In this document: in pieces, positions 56,194-61,440 of the stretch | How the letters are laid out: each line of letters begins with the position of its first letter | Position numbering within the stretch: position 1 is the stretch's first letter | NCBI GenBank assembly: GCA_016237705.1 | Contig: CP066204.1 | Coordinates: forward strand, 1,002,001-1,066,000 | Origin: Aerococcaceae bacterium zg-252 | GTDB taxonomy: Bacteria; Bacillota; Bacilli; Lactobacillales; Aerococcaceae | Reading direction: 5' to 3' | Length of the DNA: 64,000 bases | The notes under the pieces: generated by a model | The model's input: the letters and a program-made list of their open reading frames with translations, nothing else | Databases searched by the model: none | What the model was told of the DNA's origin: nothing | Translations under genes and position numbers: made by a program

Positions 56194-57057
56194 TCAGTGC
56201 ACCCATTTATTATTATCCATAATAAACGGTTTAGCTAATCCCTCACCTGTATAATCTGCATATTTCGTCAACAAATACTGGTAACAATCTTCTTTAGTTT
56301 TAAATTTAATGGCTTGATACGGCTCTTCAAAGGAAAGTTTCTCTACAAATAGAAATCCGTCATTCATTGGAACTAATACACCAACATGCCCAATAAAAAG
56401 CGATTCTCCGTCTAAGTTATCATGTAAAACAACCGACAACATTCTTGCATTATCGCTAAACTTGAATTGCGACAGAAATTGCTCCATTTTTGCTGCATGA
56501 ATGCTCACATCTGTCGTCTTTTCTGTTTGCACTCTTGAGAACAAGCGATTAAAGTCTTCTTTGTCTTCAGCACTAAACAATTTTCCATTATCAATGGCAT
56601 CATTATCAATAAAAAGCAGTGCATCATCTTTTGTAATTTTAGGAATTTCAATGTTGTTTTTCAATAAGACATACGAGTTAATCCGACAGTTTGTACCTAC
56701 AAAATCACTATGCTTGGCATTCCATAATTTACTTATTGTTTCAACATCGTACTCTGTTTTAATAAAAGGAGCAAACTCTCCCTGTAAACCAACCGAATTG
56801 ACGATTTCGTTGTACTCATTGACTAATTTAAAGAATGATTCCACACTCTCTTTATCCAAATGTGCAGACAATAATGTTTTCACTTCTTCCACACTACTCT
56901 TGCTATCTAAATTGGTATAAGTCGCAACCGACTGTCCTGTTTCTTGCGATGTACTCACTACTGTTGTTTCTTGATTCGCCTGTTTTTGTTCCTGTGAACA
57001 ACCACCTAGTAATAAAAGTGCTGCGATACAAAGACTTAGTTTGGCAACTTTGTTCAT
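56194..57057 (-). CDS. DUF4300 family lipoprotein
   Basis: The 287-residue protein has a lipoprotein signal with lipobox LLGGC (Cys about residue 22), so it is anchored outside the membrane. The mature part matches the DUF4300 family of streptococci and relatives (YTNLDSKSSVEEVKTLLS, KTDFVGTNCRINSY-like, LFIGHVGVLVPMNDGFLFVEK). The function is unknown; a conserved Cys and His (NCRIN, FIGHVG) hint at a papain-like fold, but this is only a guess. ATG 57057 gives the proper signal peptide; the longer frame to 57111 does not. Confidence 0.82.
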   Translation of the reverse strand: MNKVAKLSLCIAALLLLGGCSQEQKQANQETTVVSTSQETGQSVATYTNLDSKSSVEEVKTLLSAHLDKESVESFFKLVNEYNEIVNSVGLQGEFAPFIKTEYDVETISKLWNAKHSDFVGTNCRINSYVLLKNNIEIPKITKDDALLFIDNDAIDNGKLFSAEDKEDFNRLFSRVQTEKTTDVSIHAAKMEQFLSQFKFSDNARMLSVVLHDNLDGESLFIGHVGVLVPMNDGFLFVEKLSFEEPYQAIKFKTKEDCYQYLLTKYADYTGEGLAKPFIMDNNKWVH

Positions 57058-57216
57058 GTTCTTCTCCCTTTCAATTTGATTTATTTTATCAATAGTTGAA
57101 TTTAATGACATATAAAAAATTTCTCTCTATAATCAAGAACCTAAAAATCTAATGACTTCAAAATCGAAATCCAAATTATTTAATATTATCATTCACCATA
57201 TTAGTTAAAATAAAAG

Positions 57217-57263
57217 AAAAAAACAAGTTAACAATCCCGGATTTAATAGGATTGTTAACTTGT
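57217..57263 (-). terminator. Strong hairpin terminator without an obvious gene
   Basis: ACAAGTTAACAATCC (57223-57237) and GGATTGTTAACTTGT (57249-57263) form a perfect 15-bp stem followed on the minus strand by TTTTTTCTTTTATTTT. The nearest minus-strand genes are the toxin (57812) and the endolysin, which have nearer stops, so it may insulate the lipoprotein from prophage transcripts or mark a lost gene. Confidence 0.8.
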
Positions 57264-57521
57264 ATAAGTAGCTGATTATCTACCACGTTCTTCGACGTAT
57301 GCACATTATATGAACTTATACTAAATGACAAACGTTGATAAAACAACATTTCAAAAGAATAATAAACGCCATTAAAAAGCACAAAATGTCAAAAAACGTA
57401 TTCAATTACGTATTCAAAAAAAGCATGCCTGCCAGCGTGTTATTTTTTTATTTCACAAGTACATATCTTACCTTATTAATTAGCACTTTTGAAAATTACT
57501 ATTTTTCATCAATAAAATTAG

Positions 57522-57549
57522 TTGATTTTTATATAGGTAGTGCTATAAT
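57522..57549 (+). promoter_or_regulatory. Promoter of the antisense RNA
   Basis: TTGATT (57522-57527), a 16-base spacer and a perfect TATAAT (57544-57549). Transcription would start near 57556, inside the first direct repeat. Confidence 0.75.
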
Positions 57550-57555
57550 AAGGGT

Positions 57556-57676
57556 GCAGTTAACAGGAAATGTAGGTTCATTTCCCTCCGGTGAACATAG
57601 TTTAAGAGACCTTCCCAAGCTCTTATCTCGCTCCCTGTCACCGCCTAAAAGCCCCAGTTCAGGGGCTTTTTTGTAT
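57556..57676 (+). ncRNA. Structured antisense RNA of a type I toxin-antitoxin-like locus
   Basis: About 120 bases run from a strong promoter to a terminator. The RNA folds into hairpin 1 (GGAAAT/ATTTCC, 57566-57571 and 57580-57585, loop GTAGGTTC), a two-part helix (CGGTGA/TCACCG outside TAAGAG/CTCTTA), and a GC-rich terminator. It contains TGCAGTTAACA (57555-57565) and TGTAGGTTCATT (57571-57582). The same two strings recur at 57863 and 57891 inside the toxin gene read on the other strand, making the RNAs complementary over the toxin start codon and codons 10-13. The hairpin 1 loop presents part of the second string, as in kissing-loop antisense RNAs. Confidence 0.78.
57647..57676. terminator. 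Symmetric terminator of the antisense RNA
   Basis: AAAAGCCCC (57647-57655) and GGGGCTTTT (57662-57670) with a 6-base loop. T residues continue on the plus strand (TTTTTTG) and TTTT follows on the minus strand, so it can act in both directions. Confidence 0.85.
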
Positions 57677-57681
57677 GCAAT

Positions 57682-57707
57682 AAAAAAAACGAGGGACAGA
57701 CCCCTCG
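57682..57707 (-). terminator. Terminator of the toxin mRNA
   Basis: CGAGGG (57690-57695) and CCCTCG (57702-57707) form a hairpin followed by eight T residues on the minus strand, about 105 bases after the toxin stop. Confidence 0.8.
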
Positions 57708-57811
57708 CTAAAACATACTTTATGGAACCTACTTCCGATTTTCCCACATCGGCTTCTTATGTTTATTTTTAAAAGTGTTTTAATTATTTACAGAAGCAAT
57801 CTAAAAACCAT

Positions 57812-57901
57812 CTACTTATTTTCTTTTTTGAAGAAATGAGCTAGCTCTTTTACAATCTGAATTGCAGTTAACAAGATTGTTAAAATGGTTTGTAGGTTCA
57901 T
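57812..57901 (-). CDS. Small hydrophobic peptide, putative type I toxin
   Basis: This 29-codon ORF encodes a peptide that begins MNLQTILTILLTAI and ends AHFFKKENK: one hydrophobic or amphipathic helix with a charged tail, the general form of Fst, TxpA and other type I toxins. It has a very strong binding site (GAGGAGG) and an extended -10 promoter. The RNA from 57556 is complementary to its start region. The sequence does not match Fst or other named families that I know. A small holin-like peptide or a bacteriocin are alternatives. Confidence 0.72.
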   Translation of the reverse strand: MNLQTILTILLTAIQIVKELAHFFKKENK

Positions 57902-57941
57902 TACACACCTCCTCTAAATAAGAAGAAGTTCCACGATTTAA

Positions 57942-57950
57942 ATTATATCA
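57942..57950 (-). promoter_or_regulatory. Extended -10 promoter of the toxin gene
   Basis: TGATATAAT on the minus strand (TG, one base, then TATAAT at 57947-57942) about 40 bases before the toxin start codon. No clear -35 box is seen. Confidence 0.6.
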
Positions 57951-58001
57951 TGGAGTAATATAAAATAATATGACCAAACTCTACTTATTATTTCCACTTC
58001 A

Positions 58002-59273
58002 CTACTTCCTAACCAACTTCCACTCCACACCATTAATCACTAAGTCATAATCATCATCCAACACCTTGGCTTTACCAGTCTCTTGCGAAATTGTGGCAGC
58101 TGGCTTATCTGGTAATTTTGTTTGTGTACTCGCTACTTGTGCAAATACTCGCTTACCGTCAGTTGTTTTAACTGGGAAATAACGTCTATCACCTTTATAG
58201 GAAATATAACTAGCCCATTCGTAACCATTCGCTGTATAAATACGGTCAATGATTTTAGTATCACCTTTCTTCAACGTATCCACAACAGACGCTGTGCCAA
58301 TCGTATCAGAATGAACACGCAAACTGTCGATAGTACATTCATATGTGGTCGGTGCAATCGTTTTATAATCAGCAGATGAGCCGCTATCTTTTATCCGGTA
58401 AAAATGCAATGGTGTTCCACTTCTACCGTCAATTTGCGTAATCGTAATACCATTATCATAATAATTGCAGTGGATAATTTGCGTAGGACTGTACACCATT
58501 CCAGTATGCCCACCACTACCTAGTGACTGACCTTTTACACCAGAAACAAACAAGTCTCCTTTTCTAATCTCACTACGACTAATCGGTATCAACAGCTTGC
58601 CTTCCAACGCATACAAGGTTTCAGTATTCCCTAACCATGTATTTCGTGGAAGAATACCAGCATAAATCAATGCAGAATAAACTGATGACGAACAGTCATA
58701 GCTATTTGGACCATTTCGATAATCCATTGAATACGTTACTTTACCTTTTTTACTTTCAAACCATTCAATGGCTTTTAATGCTTTACTCATTACTCCTTCA
58801 CCCTTTCTAAAATTAGTGTCATATTTCTCTAAGTTGTATTTATCTATTAATTCAATTAATTTTTCTTCGTACCTTGTATCAGTCGCATAAGTACCTTCTA
58901 AATACCCTGCTTGCTCCCTAGCTGATTTTGCACTTAACACGTACGCATAATACGTTTTGCTAAATTCTGTATCAAACATTGCTTCGTGGTGGATAACAGA
59001 ATCCTCATGACTATCATACGCTCTGAATTTTGCCTTAATTGTATACAACTTCCCTGTACCGTCATCTTCTTGTGTATTAAATACAGCTACTTTTCCTTTG
59101 TATCCGTCATGTGTTTTAATACCAAATAAATTATAATTCGGTGCATCTGCTAATTTAGATAGTGAACCACTATCTGGCTTCAATCCGCTTTCAAGTATAA
59201 ATTGCGCTATCGACACGCTAGGATAAATATTCCTTGCGTGTTTAATGATTAATTCAACGATTGTTTCAAACAA
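58002..59273 (-). CDS. Phage endolysin: glucosaminidase, amidase and SH3 domains
   Basis: The 423-residue lysin has three parts. At about 1-155 is a glucosaminidase-type domain (SIAQFILESGLKPDSGSLS, NYNLFGIK). At about 165-310 is a bacteriophage amidase of the Amidase_5/CHAP-like type, with Cys in NSYDCSSSVYSAL and His in SGGHTGMVY. The last 80 residues form an SH3b-like wall-binding domain. I chose TTG 59273, which follows AGAAAGGAG; the longer frame to 59417 runs through a structured RNA. An internal ATG at 58790 with GGGTGAAGGAG before it could yield a shorter amidase-only form. Confidence 0.85.
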   Translation of the reverse strand: MFETIVELIIKHARNIYPSVSIAQFILESGLKPDSGSLSKLADAPNYNLFGIKTHDGYKGKVAVFNTQEDDGTGKLYTIKAKFRAYDSHEDSVIHHEAMFDTEFSKTYYAYVLSAKSAREQAGYLEGTYATDTRYEEKLIELIDKYNLEKYDTNFRKGEGVMSKALKAIEWFESKKGKVTYSMDYRNGPNSYDCSSSVYSALIYAGILPRNTWLGNTETLYALEGKLLIPISRSEIRKGDLFVSGVKGQSLGSGGHTGMVYSPTQIIHCNYYDNGITITQIDGRSGTPLHFYRIKDSGSSADYKTIAPTTYECTIDSLRVHSDTIGTASVVDTLKKGDTKIIDRIYTANGYEWASYISYKGDRRYFPVKTTDGKRVFAQVASTQTKLPDKPAATISQETGKAKVLDDDYDLVINGVEWKLVRK

Positions 59274-59297
59274 TATTTTCAACTCCTTTCTGCATAC

Positions 59298-59326
59298 AAA
59301 AAAGACACCCCAGTAATAGGATGTCT
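59298..59326 (-). terminator. Terminator between the structured RNA and the endolysin
   Basis: AGACACCC (59303-59310) and GGATGTCT (59319-59326) pair with one G-U, followed by TTTTTT on the minus strand. Confidence 0.8.
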
Positions 59327-59434
59327 TAATGGAAATATTGGATAAATAATTGGTTGGTCGGCACCCCAACATCTCAGATACCCTTTCAGGTGCGGCAGGA
59401 GCCCTTTCTGCCCTCAACTATTTATACTATACTA
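59298..59434 (-). ncRNA. Structured RNA upstream of the endolysin (candidate)
   Basis: A near-perfect promoter (see 59438-59466) would start an RNA near 59434 that ends at an intrinsic terminator at 59326-59298, 8 bases before the endolysin binding site. Within its 137 bases are a 7-bp hairpin (59394-59400 with 59406-59412, loop of 5) and a second hairpin with GCACC/GGTGC ends (59361-59365, 59389-59393). The GC content is far higher than around it, and AAAGGG occurs twice. Protein reading through it is implausible. Its class is unknown to me. Confidence 0.62.
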
Positions 59435-59466
59435 CACAGTATAGGCTTATTCCCATTTTTTGTCAA
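59427..59466 (-). promoter_or_regulatory. Promoter of the structured RNA/endolysin unit with a dyad on the -10 box
   Basis: TTGACA (59466-59461), exactly 17 bases, TATACT (59443-59438). The -35 box lies inside the end of the upstream gene. CTATACT-N4-AGTATAG (59427-59444) covers the -10 box and start region and could be an operator. Confidence 0.75.
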
Positions 59467-59833
59467 ATCTTTTTAACCTTCCGCTAAAAGTACGATTTTT
59501 TAATTTCTTTTCAGTAATTGGATAAACTGAAGGAATATAATAAAATTCTTTGTTAGTATGTAACTTTAATGCCATTAATACATTGTCATCAAACTCTTTA
59601 ACGAATTCTAGCGATAAATTATCTTTATCGGAACCAACCCCGACAAAATCCGGATTATTCAATATTTCATCTAATACACTCAGATATTTTATCGCTTCAG
59701 GGTGTCGTCTTTCCACATGTTTTCGCAAACCCTCAGAATGTTTGAAAACTAATTTAGTGGGTAATTCAACATTTAATAATTTACTTATTTCATCACTTAT
59801 TTTCCCTACAAAAATATGATTATCACTATCCAT
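59447..59833 (-). CDS. Phage-encoded nuclease-like protein (PBECR3-like)
   Basis: The 128-residue protein resembles the phage-encoded Barnase-EndoU-ColicinE5/D-RelE-like group, type 3: KHVERRHPEAIKYLSVLDEI, NNPDFVGV, then NVLMALKLHTNKEFYYIPSV and YPITEKKL. Such domains are thought to be RNases or toxins, but this rests on remote similarity. It lies between the holin terminator and the endolysin with its own extended -10 promoter (TGCTATAAT, near 59861-59869), so it is expressed separately from the lysis operon. Confidence 0.5.
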   Translation of the reverse strand: MDSDNHIFVGKISDEISKLLNVELPTKLVFKHSEGLRKHVERRHPEAIKYLSVLDEILNNPDFVGVGSDKDNLSLEFVKEFDDNVLMALKLHTNKEFYYIPSVYPITEKKLKNRTFSGRLKRFDKKWE

Positions 59834-59889
59834 AGTATCCCTCCAATATTTCCATTAACAATTATAGCACATTTCTACACTTTGATTCT

Positions 59890-59933
59890 ATATAATAAAA
59901 CAGACAGCACCATGAATATAGCACCGTCTGTTT
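59890..59933 (-). terminator. Terminator of the holin transcript
   Basis: AAACAGAC (59898-59905) and GTCTGTTT (59926-59933) form an 8-bp stem with an inner helix, followed by TTTTATTATAT on the minus strand, right after the holin stop. Confidence 0.75.
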
Positions 59934-59942
59934 CAAATAAAT

Positions 59943-60191
59943 CTACTCTACCCCAATACGTTGCTTAAACGCCTGATGCAACCCAGTAGACGCTAAACCG
60001 CTAAACCCACCGTACACCACACCTGTCAAGGACGGTTCAATAATACCACCCATGATACATCCTATAATTAAAACAAATACAGGAATATAGCCATTTAATC
60101 TATCTGTGCGTGGTGTATGCTTAATAACATAACCAATCATCAAACAAAATAGCGTAATAATTGGCTGCATTGGTAAACTGTTAAACTCCAT
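59943..60191 (-). CDS. Phage holin
   Basis: The 82-residue protein has two or three hydrophobic segments (PIITLFCLMIGYVIKH, YIPVFVLIIGCIMGGII, GVVYGGFSGLASTGLHQAF) and a short charged tail, as in small Firmicute phage holins. It would form membrane holes that let the endolysin reach the wall. It follows the 121-residue membrane protein gene by 13 bases. Confidence 0.78.
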   Translation of the reverse strand: MEFNSLPMQPIITLFCLMIGYVIKHTPRTDRLNGYIPVFVLIIGCIMGGIIEPSLTGVVYGGFSGLASTGLHQAFKQRIGVE

Positions 60192-60204
60192 TTAAATACC
60201 TCCT

Positions 60205-60570
60205 CTAATTTATCGGTAACTTCTCAATTTGCTCATACATGATATGCGTTCGCCCATTACCGCCCAGTGCCGTATAGGCTTTCATCATATCGTCTAAATC
60301 CCGTTTTTCTTCCACGGTGATATAGCCTCGGTCTCGCACTTCGTAACACAACTTATTAATTTCACATCGCAATATCGCAAGCACCCCTTGCTTCAACAAT
60401 TCTTGTTCTTCCGATTCTTTCACAACTTGTTCACGTTTTTCATTTAAATGCTTTTCGTAAATCTTCGTCAATCTACGAATCGCCCAACCCATGAACGAGA
60501 ACGAACCTAGCACTAATACTTCAATCAAATGTTTGATAAAAAACGCATGAAACGCTGAAATAAAATCCAT
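60205..60570 (-). CDS. Phage holin-like membrane protein
   Basis: This 121-residue protein has one N-terminal membrane segment (HLIEVLVLGSFSFMGWAI, about residues 13-31), a charged coiled region with EKREQVVKESEEQELL, and a conserved C-terminal part with CEINKLCYEVRDRGYIT and KAYTALGGNGRTHIMYEQ. Similar proteins are annotated as holins in streptococcal and lactobacillal phages. ATG 60570 follows GGAGTGATGTA. Confidence 0.7.
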   Translation of the reverse strand: MDFISAFHAFFIKHLIEVLVLGSFSFMGWAIRRLTKIYEKHLNEKREQVVKESEEQELLKQGVLAILRCEINKLCYEVRDRGYITVEEKRDLDDMMKAYTALGGNGRTHIMYEQIEKLPIN

Positions 60571-60610
60571 TACATCACTCCAATCTAAAATAAAAAGGCT
60601 AGTCTTTCGA

Positions 60611-60766
60611 CTAACCCTCTGCCACGATTTCAACTAACTTATTGTCCACTACTTTGAATCCCAAGTCTGCCAAACAAGATTCAACTTGTGCTTTCAATAG
60701 TTTTGGTACACGTTTAAACGTGTACGTACCGTCAACAATTCGTACTGCCATTAACATTGCTATCAT
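60611..60766 (-). CDS. Small phage protein, CD1375-like
   Basis: The 51-residue protein begins MIAMLMAVRIVDGTYTFKRV and continues PKLLKAQVESCLADLGF. Such short proteins with I-x-x-G-x-x-T-x-x-x-V-P-x-x-L occur between tail and holin genes of many Firmicute phages. Start ATG 60766 follows GGGGGTGAGTGAG. The function is unknown. Confidence 0.65.
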   Translation of the reverse strand: MIAMLMAVRIVDGTYTFKRVPKLLKAQVESCLADLGFKVVDNKLVEIVAEG

Positions 60767-60767
60767 C

Positions 60768-61265
60768 TCACTCACCCCCTTCAATTGTAACTTCTGTATC
60801 AATGTGTTCTTTATCCTCTTCAATCGGTTCATCAACTTTTTCTTCAGTTGGTTCATCTTCTTCATCACCACTCTCTAAAGCCGCGATTCGTGCTTCATGG
60901 TCATACACCATTTCCGTCATTTCAACAATTGAGCTTTGCGATAATTCAGAACGTTCTTTCAACTTCTTCAATTCCGCTTCAGATTCTTTCACCGTATCTT
61001 TAAGCTTGTCAGCTAGTTCTGCCACTTCTTTCGCTTTCGCTTCGGTGATTTCCACTGCTTCGTTGACGAACTTGCCTTGCATGTAAGTTCGATATTGCCA
61101 TTCCAAAGCTTTATCGATGAGTTCTTTTTCGGATAGTGAATCCCAATCACAAAGCGATTCATCAAAATCTGCAGTAATAATCTGCAGGTTCCCACTTTTG
61201 GCTTCAATCTGTACCACACGTCTACCTTGTTCAGAATTGAAATAGTTATAACTCTTCTTGAACAT
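60768..61265 (-). CDS. Phage protein, DUF1366-like
   Basis: The 165-residue protein has a globular N-terminal half (KKSYNYFNSEQGRRVVQIEA, DFDESLCDWDSLSEKEL) and a long coiled coil followed by a very acidic tail (ESGDEEDEPTEE). It resembles the DUF1366 proteins of streptococcal phages found after tail genes. It overlaps the preceding small gene by 20 bases and is followed by the CD1375-like gene after one base. Confidence 0.6.
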   Translation of the reverse strand: MFKKSYNYFNSEQGRRVVQIEAKSGNLQIITADFDESLCDWDSLSEKELIDKALEWQYRTYMQGKFVNEAVEITEAKAKEVAELADKLKDTVKESEAELKKLKERSELSQSSIVEMTEMVYDHEARIAALESGDEEDEPTEEKVDEPIEEDKEHIDTEVTIEGGE

Positions 61266-61440
61266 CTTCTTTTTCCTCCTCTTTCGTTGGTGCTGTTAGT
61301 TCTTCTATCTGTTTTGATAATTCTTGATTGACCAATCGTGTATAATTCAAGTTATTTCTTAATTGTTTATTTTCTTGCGTCAAGTCTTCAATCGTTTGTA
61401 AATACGCTACTTCTACCAAACTAATTTTTTGTTCTTCCAT
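61246..61440 (-). CDS. Small coiled-coil phage protein
   Basis: A 64-residue charged protein (MEEQKISLVEVAYLQTIEDL at the start) is mostly a coiled coil with an acidic end (EEEKEDVQEEL). It overlaps both neighbours by about 20 bases, which supports it as a real translated gene of the tail cluster. The function is unknown. Confidence 0.65.
   Translation of the reverse strand: MEEQKISLVEVAYLQTIEDLTQENKQLRNNLNYTRLVNQELSKQIEELTAPTKEEEKEDVQEEL

Noticed and set aside
57176-57382. 68-codon minus-strand ORF
   Set aside because: It runs through the 15-bp-stem terminator and has no binding site.
57335-57772. 145-codon plus-strand ORF near the prophage end
   Set aside because: It spans the antisense RNA promoter, its hairpins and two terminators, has no good binding site, and its coding pattern is poor; the non-coding reading explains the region better.
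59274-59417. N-terminal extension of the endolysin frame
   Set aside because: It translates the structured RNA, the terminator and the binding site; the TTG at 59273 after AGAAAGGAG is the supported start.
59340-59420. Self-cleaving hammerhead ribozyme before the endolysin
   Set aside because: Some phages carry ribozymes near lysis genes, so I looked for the CUGANGA and GAAA core; CTGAAAG and CTGAGAT are present but neither fits the core.
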